Notes: a model not told the origin generated them from the letters alone. 64,000 bases of DNA from Streptomyces sp. 35G-GA-8 (GCF_023534745.1 NZ_JAMHJQ010000002.1:71761-135760), one strand, 5' to 3'; positions 44,970 to 53,531 are shown, numbered from the stretch's first letter. Translations and numbers: made by a program.

Positions 44970-46223
44970 ATGAGCACGACTTTACGTTTTGGCCCGGAAC
45001 TTCGCCGGTTACGAGTAGAAGCGGGGCTGACTCTGACTGAGTTCTCCATAGCGCTCAACTATGACAAGGGGCACCTCAGCAAGGTCGAGCGCGGGGAGCG
45101 TTCCGCGTCCCCCGAACTAGCCCGGCGATGCGACGCGTTCCTCGGCGCGGACGGCGAGCTGCAGCGTCTTGTCACCCGTCCCGTGACGGACTCGGACTCG
45201 GGCACCGCCGAATCCCCCGCCGGTCCGAGCCGCTGGCTCGTCGGGCGCCGGGTGGTCCTCTCGGCTGGTACGGGAGCCCTGATCGACCTCGGCCTAAAGC
45301 TCGGCGGTCAGGCGGTGTCCTCCACCGACGACCCCCTCCTGCCCTCCTTCCGCATGCAGTTCGACCAGCTGCGGAAGCTCGGTCAGTCCACGGCGCCCAA
45401 GGTCCTGCTGCCTCTGCTGGAGACGCAGACCCGCATGATCGCGGGGCTGGCCGCCGACGCCCGGTCCGCTTCTCGGGCCCCTGCGCTCCTGCTCGCCTCG
45501 CGGTTCGCGGAGTTCACCGGCTGGATGGCCCAGGAGGCCGGGGACAGCGACGCGGCACTCGGTTGGACGGGCGAGGCCGCCGAACTGGCTCGCGCCGGGG
45601 GTGACCCGTATCTCGGTTCCTACGCACTGGTGCGACGCGCCCTGGTCACGATGTACGGCGGGGACGCGGCCGGCACCGTCGCCCTGGCCCGGCGCGCCCA
45701 GAGCAGCGAACTCCCGCCGCGCATCCGGGGACTCGCGGCCCAGCGGGAGGCCCAAGGGCACGCGCTCGTCGGCAACGAGGTCGACTGCCTCCGCAGCCTC
45801 GACAGGGCACGGGAACTGCTCGCCAGCGACGACGCTCGCAATGGCGCTGAGCCCGTGATCGGCACCTCCCATGTGAGCGATCCGGCGGCGATGTCGACCG
45901 GCTGGTGCCTGCACGACCTCGGCCGCCCCAAGGCCGCTGCCGAGGTACTCGACCGGGAGTACCTCCGCCTTCCGCCGCACGCGCTGCGTACCCGCGCCCG
46001 CTACGGCTTCCGCCGGTCCTTGGCCCACGCCGCCTCCGGGGAAGTCGAGCACGCGTGTGCGATCGCCGGAGATCTCCTGGGAGTGATGCCGGCCGTGCCC
46101 TCGTCGACGGTGAACAGCGACGTCCGGCGTCTCGCACGGGAACTCTCCCGGTTCCGGAGTAGCCGACCCGTACGTGATCTGCAGCCCGCGCTGGCACGCG
46201 TACTCGCCCCCGCGCACGACTGA
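44970..46223 (+). CDS. Xre-type regulator with helical repeat domain
   Basis: 417 aa from ATG 44970 (AGGGGAGG 7 nt upstream; ATG 44967 also possible). Residues 1-60 form a helix-turn-helix (LRFGPELRRLRVEAGLTLTE, DKGHLSKVERGERSASPE). The rest, after a loop near 75, is TPR-like helices (DAALGWTGEAAELARAGGDP, GTVALARRAQSSELP). Streptomyces has many such regulators, some with adjacent effector genes. It is 310 bp upstream of the TIR operon, same strand, and may regulate it; the 310 bp (46224-46533) show no other gene. Confidence 0.85.
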   Translation: MSTTLRFGPELRRLRVEAGLTLTEFSIALNYDKGHLSKVERGERSASPELARRCDAFLGADGELQRLVTRPVTDSDSGTAESPAGPSRWLVGRRVVLSAGTGALIDLGLKLGGQAVSSTDDPLLPSFRMQFDQLRKLGQSTAPKVLLPLLETQTRMIAGLAADARSASRAPALLLASRFAEFTGWMAQEAGDSDAALGWTGEAAELARAGGDPYLGSYALVRRALVTMYGGDAAGTVALARRAQSSELPPRIRGLAAQREAQGHALVGNEVDCLRSLDRARELLASDDARNGAEPVIGTSHVSDPAAMSTGWCLHDLGRPKAAAEVLDREYLRLPPHALRTRARYGFRRSLAHAASGEVEHACAIAGDLLGVMPAVPSSTVNSDVRRLARELSRFRSSRPVRDLQPALARVLAPAHD

Positions 46224-46533
46224 CAGCCGCTCCACGACCGACACAGACTTGAGGCGCCCGGCTCGCCGGACTACCCGGCCCCTCCGTCCCTCCGGATCCC
46301 ACGATCCCCCACGGAACCCTTTGGTTACCGCTCGACGCGTCGCATCGTGCCCCCGACTTCTTCGGGCTGCCCGCGACCAGTGACGCACCAGGCGGCGCCG
46401 CTCCATCCACACGCCCTCCCGTGGATGCGCCATGCCGTCACACGGTCGGGCCCTCGTGGCCCGGGCGGACCGGAGCCCCGATCCACAGCTCCGTGCCCAT
46501 TCACCCCGTCTTCTTCTCACGAAGGGAACCTTC

Positions 46534-47328
46534 ATGCCTGACGTCTTCGTCAACTACCGCACAGGCGACGAGGAGTCCGCAGCGGCCATGATCGCTCGGG
46601 AACTCATCCGTCGGTTCGGCAACGAGCGGATCTTCTTCGCCAGCAACTCGATCGAGCCCGGTCGCCGTTACCCGGTGGAACTGGTCAGGGCGGTGGGGGA
46701 GTGCCAGGCGCTCCTCGCCGTGATCGGCCCGCGCTGGGCGGAGGTGCGGGGGGCCGACGGCCGCCCCGCCCTCGAAGCCGAGCAGGACTGGACCCGTCGC
46801 GAGATCCAGACCGCGCTCGAACGCGGGGTCCTGGTGATCCCCGTGCTGGTCGGAAAGGCCACGAGGATCGACCGCGCCGTCCTTCCGGACGATCTGCTGG
46901 AGCTGGCGGACTGCCAGTACAGGCGGTTCGACCACCGTAACGCCCAATCGGACCTGACGGCGCTCGGCGACGCCCTCGCCCGGCTCCTGCCCGAGCTGGG
47001 TGCGGCGGACCGAGACGCCCGTGCGGTCCGGGAGCGGGCTGAGGCGAAGTCCCGTGAGAAGTCGGCCCAGGACACCGGGCACACCAGGATGCGGACGCGG
47101 GACGTCGAGCAGCGCGTGCGCGGCGGCATCGGAAACCTCAACGGAGACCTGTCCGGCACCTTCGTCAACGAGCCGCAGGGGCCCGTGAACACCGGTCCGG
47201 GCCATCAGTACAACGCACCTCACTTCGAGGGCGACAACACCGGGGTCCAGTTCACGGCGGGTGACAACAGCGGTACGGTGCACCAGCGCTTCGAGCGCGA
47301 GCGTCGGCACTCGGACGACGGACGATGA
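46534..47328 (+). CDS. TIR-domain effector with C-terminal signalling motif
   Basis: 264 aa from ATG 46534 after GAAGGGAA. TIR domain about residues 1-150: DVFVNYRTGDEES (box 1), IFFASNSIEPGRRYPVE with Glu49 at the position of the catalytic Glu of NAD-cleaving TIRs, LLAVIGPRW, and WTRREIQTALERG. A basic linker (AKSREKSAQ) leads to a Gly/Asn-rich tail from about 195, including NEPQGPVNTGPGHQY (212-226), which recurs at the N-terminus of the next protein, and GDNTGVQFTAGDNSGTV. Likely a NADase that is switched on by assembly. Overlaps the next gene by ATGA. Confidence 0.85.
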   Translation: MPDVFVNYRTGDEESAAAMIARELIRRFGNERIFFASNSIEPGRRYPVELVRAVGECQALLAVIGPRWAEVRGADGRPALEAEQDWTRREIQTALERGVLVIPVLVGKATRIDRAVLPDDLLELADCQYRRFDHRNAQSDLTALGDALARLLPELGAADRDARAVRERAEAKSREKSAQDTGHTRMRTRDVEQRVRGGIGNLNGDLSGTFVNEPQGPVNTGPGHQYNAPHFEGDNTGVQFTAGDNSGTVHQRFERERRHSDDGR

Positions 47329-49310
47329 CCGAGCAGGACCGCGTCACCGTCAACGATCCGCGCGGCCCGGTGAACAACGGCGAGGGACACCAGTACGTCT
47401 TCTACGGCGTCGGCGTGGACTGGATGATCCGCAAAGGAGTTGAGTCCCTCCGGATCACCCGCGAGGACCGGGTGCGCCTGGCCGACCGGTTCGTTCCGCC
47501 GGTGGGTTACCGCGTTGCCGCCGACCGTCTGGGGAAGCCCGGATCGGTGGTGCTGCTGGAAGGACCACCCGGCAGCGGCCGCCGCGCCGCGGCAATCATG
47601 CTGCTGCACGGATTCGGTGAGGACGGGGGCGCCGACAAGGAGGGGGTCCGGTTCGAGGAGCTTCCGGTCACGGGCAAGGACGAAAACCCTCTCGTTCCCG
47701 GTATGGGGGACCGCTTCCTCCTCGACCTCTCCGGAATCGCCGCCGAGGAGACGTACGACGAGGCCCAGCGCCGCCTGGCCGTGCGTCGGTCACAGGTCCA
47801 GGAGGCGGGGGCCCACATGGTCGTCGTCCTGCCGTCGGGCATGGAGCACGCCCACCCACCGGATCTCGAACCGCACACGGTGAGGCTGGGACACCCCAGG
47901 GGCGTCGCCGTCGTCACCCGGTACCTCCGTATGGACCGGATGCCCTTCCGCCCCGCGGACCTGGGGCGCGCCGACCTCCAGCACCTGTGCGACCGCTCCC
48001 CCATGCGTGAACTCGCGAGGCTTGCGGGACTGGTGAAGGCCGCTCGCGACAGCGGCCGATTCGGCGCCGACTTCGCGGGATGGCTCGACCAGGCGATGCA
48101 CGCGGTGACCGACCGTGCCGGAGAGGTGGGCCGACAGGTGGCAGTCGTCCGCACCGTACCCGAGCGGGCCCTGCTGATCGCGACGGCGATGTTCGAGGAG
48201 GCCCGCGCCGACATCGTCTACGAGGCGTGGCACGGCCTGCTGAGGACGGTGAGGCACGAGGAAGAGACGACGACCGAGCTTGCGGGGACGGATTTCGGGG
48301 AGCGGTTGGCGGCGCTCGGGATCGAGCGGGATCCGGATGGACGGCTCCGCTTCGGGCGACTGGCCTACGCCGATGCGGTACGGACATACTTCTGGGCAAA
48401 CTTCCCCGGGACGCGCGACGACCTCAGGGACTGGATCGGCCACGCCGCCGGGCTGCTCGGTCTGACCACCGACGCCCGGGTGAATGTCGTCGTCCGCTTC
48501 GGCGAGCGGTCCCTGGCCGTCGGAAGGCCCGACCACCTCTTCGACCTTGTGGTCCGCTGGGCGGACAGCGCGACCGGGGCGTCCTGCGACCCGCGAGCCG
48601 TGGCGGCCCTCGAACTCGGTCTCAGTCACGAGAGATTCGGGGGGTGGTTTCGCAAGCGGATATACGAGTGCGTGAGGTCCGGCCCCTTGTCGAACGGTCT
48701 CGTCCGCGTCCTAACGGCCGCCTGCCTCCAGAGCCTCGGCGCGACGCACCCAGATCAGGCGATGGTGCGGCTCCATTACCTCGCCGTACGGAAGGGGGAG
48801 ACGGCGGGCGAGGCCCGGGAGGCACTTCTCGGCCTCGCCGGCCGCAACCGTCGGCTCTACCGGCTGCTGATCGACCGCGTTCGGGACCGGACGCGCCGGG
48901 AGCCACGCCAGGCAGAGCCCCATCTCCGGCTGCTCACGGAGCTGTTGAGGAGCGATCGCGCACCGGACCCGCCGCCGTGGCCGGACCTGTTCCTGGGCTG
49001 GGAGACGGTTTTCTCCCAGCCGCCGACGGAGCTCTGGAACCCGCTGGTGAGTAGCTGGCTGAACGCCGTGGCGGGCGACAGTACGCGGGAGATGGCGCTG
49101 GGCGTGATGGTCGGGTCGACGCACGGCCGCACGGCCGCTCTCCACCGCCTCTACACCATCGCCTGCGACTGGGCGGGGCACGCTCGCCACCCGCCCCGGG
49201 CGGCCGTAGCCGCCCTCTTCTGGCAGCACATCGACCACACGCAGTACGCCCGCACGGAGAGTACGAAGCATGCGGGCTCCGGACCACGGACCACGGAAGA
49301 GGCACGATGA
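47325..49310 (+). CDS. STAND/NLR-like P-loop protein with degraded Walker A
   Basis: 661 aa. N-terminal NDPRGPVNNGEGHQY (10-24) matches the tail of the TIR protein. Then VVLLEGPPGSGRRAA: the Walker A glycine frame is kept but the Lys and Ser/Thr are Arg86 and Arg87, so nucleotide binding should be lost or changed. DRFLLDLSGI looks like Walker B. The C-terminal 400 residues are helical with Arg/Leu repeats (VRLHYLAVRKGETAGEAREA), fitting a sensor. Inactive STAND modules of this sort are known in conflict systems. I infer a receptor that nucleates the TIR effector. Confidence 0.65.
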   Translation: MTEQDRVTVNDPRGPVNNGEGHQYVFYGVGVDWMIRKGVESLRITREDRVRLADRFVPPVGYRVAADRLGKPGSVVLLEGPPGSGRRAAAIMLLHGFGEDGGADKEGVRFEELPVTGKDENPLVPGMGDRFLLDLSGIAAEETYDEAQRRLAVRRSQVQEAGAHMVVVLPSGMEHAHPPDLEPHTVRLGHPRGVAVVTRYLRMDRMPFRPADLGRADLQHLCDRSPMRELARLAGLVKAARDSGRFGADFAGWLDQAMHAVTDRAGEVGRQVAVVRTVPERALLIATAMFEEARADIVYEAWHGLLRTVRHEEETTTELAGTDFGERLAALGIERDPDGRLRFGRLAYADAVRTYFWANFPGTRDDLRDWIGHAAGLLGLTTDARVNVVVRFGERSLAVGRPDHLFDLVVRWADSATGASCDPRAVAALELGLSHERFGGWFRKRIYECVRSGPLSNGLVRVLTAACLQSLGATHPDQAMVRLHYLAVRKGETAGEAREALLGLAGRNRRLYRLLIDRVRDRTRREPRQAEPHLRLLTELLRSDRAPDPPPWPDLFLGWETVFSQPPTELWNPLVSSWLNAVAGDSTREMALGVMVGSTHGRTAALHRLYTIACDWAGHARHPPRAAVAALFWQHIDHTQYARTESTKHAGSGPRTTEEAR

Positions 49311-50674
49311 AACACCGCTCTCCCAACCTGCTGTTCGTCGCTCTCTGCGGCCTCGCACCGGCTGTGCTCGGAAACCTCCTGCATTGGTCAGCGTGGCTGT
49401 GGGGCTTCATGTCCATGGTCACGGCCTCGGGTTCCCTGCTGCTCGTGCTGACGGTCCTCAGCAATGGCCGCGCGTCGGCCGATCCGTACGAGCCCGGGGA
49501 GCCCGGGGAGCCCGAGCCGCCCGCGGCGCCTGCAGAACAGCCGTACCAGGAGACGCGGGTGGTCGACGCGGCGCTGCCGAGCGCGGCGGACGGCTACGAC
49601 TTCCTCTTCTCCGCCACCGTGTGGTGGAGGCCGGTCCTCGACTACGCCGACCGTCCCGACGTCGCCTCCCCTGCCCTCGCCGTTTCCTCGGTCGTCAGCC
49701 GGGCCTTGGACGTGGTCCGCCGCGAGGAGCCCGGCCGGGCGAGCTTCGCGCGGTATCTCTTGGAGGGGGAGCTGGGCGTACCGCTCCCGGACCGGAGCGG
49801 ACGGGTGATGGCCCTGGCGCCCGATGTGACGTTGACCCTCGCCCCCGCGGACCGCGAGCGCCTGCGGAGGTTGAACGACCTTCGCAAGGATGAGGAGATC
49901 TGGGAGTACGAGCGTCAGCACGAGCGCAACAAGCGGCGCTACCTCGGTGACGACGTGCTCAAGAGCGCGGGCAGCGCGGTGGTGTGGTGGCTCGCCCGCC
50001 ACGAGAACGAGATCGAGAAGGCGGTCGACTTGATCGGCCCGCTCGCCCAGATCGCGGCGGCGGCCAACGACGAAGAGGTCCCCGAGCTATTCCGCCACCT
50101 ACTCGTCCCGCCCGCGGTCGCGCGGAGCGAAGCGACCGTCGGGGGCCCGCTGTGGGACGGACCCGGCCCGGGCGGAGGGACATTCGACCGCGAGGAGGAA
50201 GTAGGGGTTTCGGATCGGCTGCTCCTGTTGCTGGCGGCGGTGGGCCTGAAACCAGACATGGACGAGTACACAGTGTTCGTTCACCGTGTGGTGCGGAGCC
50301 TGGAAGCGGCAGGGCTGGACGAAGCCGCCGAGGAGATCAGGCAGACCCTTCTTCCGGCGCCCGACGAGGACGGGGGCGAGCAGCCGGAGGGTGGGCCTCC
50401 GGGCGAGGGGGGCACCACGGGACCCTGGTCGCCGCGCTTCCCAGCCTCCGAGGGCTCGCCGTTCACCGACGCGGCCGCGGACCCGGATGTCGGCACGGGC
50501 ACGGGCATGTTCACGCCGGGGGCGGCGGAGAGCAGCCCAAACGAAAGGAACAGAGACCAGTGGGAGACAGGCGAGGACGACATGACGTCTCCACACCTCT
50601 GGGACCCTTCGCACAGTCCGCACCGGCCCGCCGAACCCCGCACACGGGACGAGGACGACGAGGACGGGAACTGA
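49307..50674 (+). CDS. Membrane protein of the TIR operon
   Basis: 455 aa; ATG overlaps the previous stop (ATGA). Two N-terminal membrane segments (LLFVALCGLAPAVLGNLL and LWGFMSMVTASGSLLLVLTV) are followed by a Pro/Glu linker (EPGEPGEPEPPAAP) and a large cytoplasmic part with helices (EEIWEYERQHERNKRRYLGD). The C-terminal 80 residues are acidic and Gly/Pro-rich. No enzyme motif. Third member of a likely co-translated trio; may anchor the complex at the membrane or act as a second, membrane-damaging effector. Confidence 0.7.
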   Translation: MKHRSPNLLFVALCGLAPAVLGNLLHWSAWLWGFMSMVTASGSLLLVLTVLSNGRASADPYEPGEPGEPEPPAAPAEQPYQETRVVDAALPSAADGYDFLFSATVWWRPVLDYADRPDVASPALAVSSVVSRALDVVRREEPGRASFARYLLEGELGVPLPDRSGRVMALAPDVTLTLAPADRERLRRLNDLRKDEEIWEYERQHERNKRRYLGDDVLKSAGSAVVWWLARHENEIEKAVDLIGPLAQIAAAANDEEVPELFRHLLVPPAVARSEATVGGPLWDGPGPGGGTFDREEEVGVSDRLLLLLAAVGLKPDMDEYTVFVHRVVRSLEAAGLDEAAEEIRQTLLPAPDEDGGEQPEGGPPGEGGTTGPWSPRFPASEGSPFTDAAADPDVGTGTGMFTPGAAESSPNERNRDQWETGEDDMTSPHLWDPSHSPHRPAEPRTRDEDDEDGN

Positions 50675-50698
50675 TCCGGTAGACGGTCGGCTCTTTGA

Positions 50699-50733
50699 GG
50701 CTCCCCTTCGCCGCACACCGCGGCAGGGGAGCC
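50699..50733 (+). terminator. Hairpin after the TIR operon
   Basis: GGCTCCCC (50699-50706) pairs with GGGGAGCC (50726-50733); inner CCGC/GCGG extend it. It lies 25 bp after the membrane-protein stop and is followed by CTTTCC. Confidence 0.65.
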
Positions 50734-50756
50734 CTTTCCCGTCCCGAGACGGAACA

Positions 50757-50800
50757 GGTTGGAAGGGTCCTGGCCTTGAAAGGTCAGGACCCTTCCAACC
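50757..50800. terminator. Second perfect 16-bp hairpin, left of att-like site B
   Basis: GGTTGGAAGGGTCCTG pairs perfectly with CAGGACCCTTCCAACC across a 12-nt loop. Sites B, C and D each have a hairpin about 40-50 bp to their left, which suggests it came with the ychF-end copy. It ends any rightward transcript of the TIR operon. The surrounding 311-bp gene-free stretch (50675-50985) holds also site B and nothing else seen. Confidence 0.8.
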
Positions 50801-50839
50801 GGCACATTTGCTAGATCGTCGACGTGGTGGCGCTATCCG

Positions 50840-50858
50840 CTACACGTTGAACGGGAAC
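50840..50858 (-). other. Att-like site B (degenerate ychF 3' end)
   Basis: Minus strand reads ...TTC AAC GTG TAG (FNV-stop), preceded by CCG. With the 34 bp on its right it matches site C at 39 of 53 positions without gaps (50840-50892 against 51676-51728). Confidence 0.55.
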
Positions 50859-50985
50859 TTGCACAACAACGCTGTGACCTGCAGAAACGCCCAGTCCGGA
50901 GGGGCGAGTCAGTCGGCAGCACATGAGGAATCAGGTCGCCCAAGAGCACCTCACCCGAGGTGGCTGAAGCCGCTACCGTGAAGCC

Positions 50986-51567
50986 ATGACCGCACTGCCC
51001 GACTGGATGCGCCCGCCGCGCGCGGAAGGCTGGTTCGCGGAGGACCTGGACCGCCTCCCCGAGGCGCCACGCCACACCGAGCTGATCGACGGAGCCCTCG
51101 TCTTCATGATGTCGCCCCAGCGGTCCTGGCACGGCCGCCTCGTCACCGCCCTGACCAACACGCTCATGGCGCAGGCGCCGGCCGGATTCGAGGTCGAGCG
51201 GCAGATGACGATACGCCTGGATGCCCGCAACCGCCCCGAGCCGGACCTCTTGCTGACGATCCTGCCCTACGACCCCGACCGCACCTGGTACGCGCCGGAG
51301 GACGTGAAACCCGTCATCGAGGCCGTATCTCCCGAATCCGCCCGCCCTGATCGCACCGTAAAGCTTCGCAAGTACGCAGAGGCTGGCATCCCGCACTACT
51401 GGTGCATCGAGGATGAGGACGGGGCGCCCGTCGTCCACGTATACGAGCTCGACGAACCCACCGGCGCCTACGCGCCCGCCGTTATTTTCCGGGGCGCCCT
51501 ACAGCGCCCAGTGCCCTTCGACATCACCCTGGACCTCGGCAAGCTCACACCGCCCCGAGCCAGCTGA
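50986..51567 (+). CDS. Uma2-family (DUF820) putative nuclease
   Basis: 193 aa. TELIDGALVFMMSP, NRPEPDLLLTI, VKPVIEAVSPESARPDRTVK and YAEAGIPHYWCIE are the conserved blocks of Uma2 proteins, a PD-(D/E)XK nuclease-like fold: Glu in ELIDG, Asp in PEPDLLL, Glu in IEAVS and Lys in RTVKLRKY. Biochemical function of the family is poorly known; copies are plentiful in Streptomyces and cyanobacteria and mobile. It stands alone between two att-like repeats. Confidence 0.88.
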   Translation: MTALPDWMRPPRAEGWFAEDLDRLPEAPRHTELIDGALVFMMSPQRSWHGRLVTALTNTLMAQAPAGFEVERQMTIRLDARNRPEPDLLLTILPYDPDRTWYAPEDVKPVIEAVSPESARPDRTVKLRKYAEAGIPHYWCIEDEDGAPVVHVYELDEPTGAYAPAVIFRGALQRPVPFDITLDLGKLTPPRAS

Positions 51568-51599
51568 AAAGTCAGCACCAAGCCGGCACGGGGACACGG

Positions 51600-51631
51600 A
51601 AGGGGTCGGGCGCACAGGAGCCCAACCCCTT
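51600..51631. terminator. Hairpin between Uma2 gene and site C
   Basis: AAGGGGTCGGGC pairs with GCCCAACCCCTT (11 of 12) across 8 nt. It is followed by CTGACCTGCG, the same hairpin/TGACCTGC order as left of site D. Confidence 0.75.
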
Positions 51632-51675
51632 CTGACCTGCGTGCTTGACGGATTACCTAGCACACTGCAATGCGG

Positions 51676-51694
51676 TTACACATTGAAGCGGAAC
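51676..51694 (-). other. Att site C, integrase side
   Basis: TTACACATTGAAGCGGAAC differs in one base from the ychF 3' end at 62428-62446, with 15 identical bases in a row (ACATTGAAGCGGAAC). The integrase stop lies 88 bp to the right. On the minus strand it encodes FRFNV-stop as ychF does. Confidence 0.75.
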
Positions 51695-51781
51695 ATTCAG
51701 CACAGCGCTCCCACCTGTGGAAACGCCCTTTCAGCTGATCGCATCCAGCACCGTCGGAGCTCATCCATCACATCCAGCACG

Positions 51782-53059
51782 TCAAGCCGCGGCGACGGAC
51801 TCCTCCGAGCCCTCAACCGCAGGGCGCATGGCGTTCTGCATGATGTCCCTGCAACGATCCCACGCCTCGGGGACGAGGTGACCGTAGATGTCCACGGTGG
51901 TCTTGATCGACTTATGGCCGAGCCAGCGCGAGACCTCACGGATCGGTACACCGTTGGCCAACGCGGTCGAGGCGAAGAAGTGCCGCAGGCTGCCGCGCGT
52001 GTATTTGGCCTTGCCGTCCACGTCGACCACGCCTGCCGCCACGCACGCCTTCTTGAAGTGGTATCCGAAGGTGGAGGCGGTGGGCACCACACCCTTGCCA
52101 CGCTGGCGCGGGGAGAAAAAGACCTCCAGCTGCCGACGTCTGCCGCGAAGACCTGTGAAGGCCACGGGCACTGGCGCCCACTGCGACAGGTGGCCGTCGA
52201 TTTCCTGCTCGACGAACGGAGCAGCCGGGACGTCCCGGTACTCGCTCTCCGTGCGGTACTTGAGCGGCACAATGCTCGTGTGGCAGTCACCGCGGTGCGC
52301 TTTGGCGCTGACCTGCCAGCGGACCCTGACGAAGCCGGACCGTCGGCACTCGGTGGAGAAGGCGAGGGCCTCGCTGGGGCGCTGGCCGGTGCCCGACTGC
52401 AGGTAAACCGCGAGACGGTACTGCGGGGCGATGTGCTCCGCGATCAGATCAACCTCGCCCAACGTGGGAATCTCGTCCTCGTCCACCGCGCACGGGGCAG
52501 CCTTGGATACCCGGACGCCGCGCGCGGGATTGTGCGGGATGCGTTTCTCAACAACGGCCGCCTCTAGCATCGCGGCCACCATCACCAACCGATCGTTGAT
52601 CGTGGAGACCGCCAGCCCGGCGCCGGAGGAGTGGAGTTCCTTGGCGAACTCTTCGAAGTCACGCCGTGCCAGCCCGGCCAGCATCTTCCGTCCCAGTCGC
52701 GGCACGAGATGGTTATGGATGAACCCTTCGTAGTTGCGGCGCGTCGGTTCACCGATGACCCGGCGCTCCAGCCACTCCTGAGCCCAGACCTGCAATGACA
52801 CCCGCCCAGACGCAGGATCGAAGCGAACGTCGGCCTTCTTGTCGTTCTCGACCTTGTCGGCGAAAGCGTCCGCACCATCCGAGCCCACCCGCCGGGCAAA
52901 CGATCTCTCCCGCTGCCGCCCGCGCCTACCGCCCGGTTCCCGATACCGGACCGTCCACCCATGCCGACACCGCGGACGATCACAGGGAAAGTTCCGGTCC
53001 CGGACATCCCTCTTGCACCTCTGAAAAACGCTCGCCACCCAAGCCTCGATCCGTCGCAT
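51782..53059 (-). CDS. Tyrosine site-specific integrase, probably defective
   Basis: 425 aa. N-terminal 80 residues include Cys pairs (FPCDRPRCRHGW) as in many Streptomyces integrases; then a SAM-like core-binding domain about 85-180. Catalytic domain: Arg227 (GTGQRPSE), Arg359 in GSLRHFF, His382 in WLGHKSIKTT and the nucleophile Tyr392 in DIYGHL. The residue that should be His in the H-x-L-R box is Gly356, so one of the five core catalytic residues is missing. No excisionase gene adjoins it. It lies 88 bp from att site C. Confidence 0.9.
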   Translation of the reverse strand: MRRIEAWVASVFQRCKRDVRDRNFPCDRPRCRHGWTVRYREPGGRRGRQRERSFARRVGSDGADAFADKVENDKKADVRFDPASGRVSLQVWAQEWLERRVIGEPTRRNYEGFIHNHLVPRLGRKMLAGLARRDFEEFAKELHSSGAGLAVSTINDRLVMVAAMLEAAVVEKRIPHNPARGVRVSKAAPCAVDEDEIPTLGEVDLIAEHIAPQYRLAVYLQSGTGQRPSEALAFSTECRRSGFVRVRWQVSAKAHRGDCHTSIVPLKYRTESEYRDVPAAPFVEQEIDGHLSQWAPVPVAFTGLRGRRRQLEVFFSPRQRGKGVVPTASTFGYHFKKACVAAGVVDVDGKAKYTRGSLRHFFASTALANGVPIREVSRWLGHKSIKTTVDIYGHLVPEAWDRCRDIMQNAMRPAVEGSEESVAAA

Positions 53060-53241
53060 GGCCCGTGCTCGAAACCGTGCACTGACGCCCCAGGCCCCAG
53101 CAAGGCATTCATCGCCAATCCGCTCTTTCCAGCGAATATGAACCCAGCCTCACGCGCAGCTCCGGCCCGCCGAGACCCCTCACCGGACGCGCTCGCACCT
53201 CAACGCTCGCTGGCGCGTGAAGCGCACATCGACATCGGAGG

Positions 53242-53268
53242 CCATACCGCACTATGGTTAATGTATGG
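53242..53268. promoter_or_regulatory. Inverted repeat at the start of the toxin-antitoxin genes
   Basis: CCATAC (53242-53247) mirrors GTATGG (53263-53268), the latter covering the antitoxin start codon. Between them is ACTATGGTTAATG, an AT-rich -10-like patch in otherwise GC-rich DNA. No ribosome-binding site precedes the ATG, so a leaderless transcript repressed by the RHH antitoxin is likely. Confidence 0.5.
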
Positions 53269-53531
53269 CTACCAAGAAGGTGACTATCACCCTCGACGAA
53301 TCCCTGGTCGAAGCCCTGGCCGGAGCTGCCGAGGAAGAAGGCATCCCGCTTTCCCGCCTCGTCGCCGGAGCAGCCGAACGCGAGCTACGTCTGCGGGCCG
53401 GCCGCGCCGTCATCCAGGAGTGGCAGGCCGAGCACGGCGCCTTCACCCCGGAAGAGCTTGCCGCCGCCCGCGCGGATCTGGCCGCCGCCGACGCCGAATA
53501 CCTCAGCAATCCGGGAGCCTCGGCCACGTGA
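53265..53531 (+). CDS. RHH-type antitoxin
   Basis: 88 aa from ATG 53265. KKVTITLDESLVEALAGAAE, then GIPLSRLVAGAAERELRL, is a ribbon-helix-helix DNA-binding domain (about 1-45). The C-terminal 40 residues (FTPEELAAARADLAAADAEY) would wrap the toxin. Overlaps the PIN gene as GTGA. Probable autorepressor through the repeat around its start codon. Confidence 0.85.
   Translation: MATKKVTITLDESLVEALAGAAEEEGIPLSRLVAGAAERELRLRAGRAVIQEWQAEHGAFTPEELAAARADLAAADAEYLSNPGASAT

Larger units (their letters stand above)
44567..50858. mobile_element. Island 1 between two ychF-end copies
   Basis: Bounded by two degenerate copies (A 44567-44585, B 50840-50858) of the ychF stop region. It carries the Xre regulator and the TIR/P-loop/membrane operon, and no integrase, so it would be an immobile older insertion. 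Boundaries are inferred from repeats only. Confidence 0.5.
50840..51694. mobile_element. Island 2: remnant between sites B and C
   Basis: 855 bp holding only a Uma2-type gene, a hairpin and the two repeats. It looks like what is left of an element that lost its integrase, or a cassette captured between two insertions. Confidence 0.4.

Noticed and set aside
51640-51780. tRNA gene as the integration target beside the integrase
   Set aside because: No cloverleaf could be formed; the repeat matches the ychF 3' end instead.
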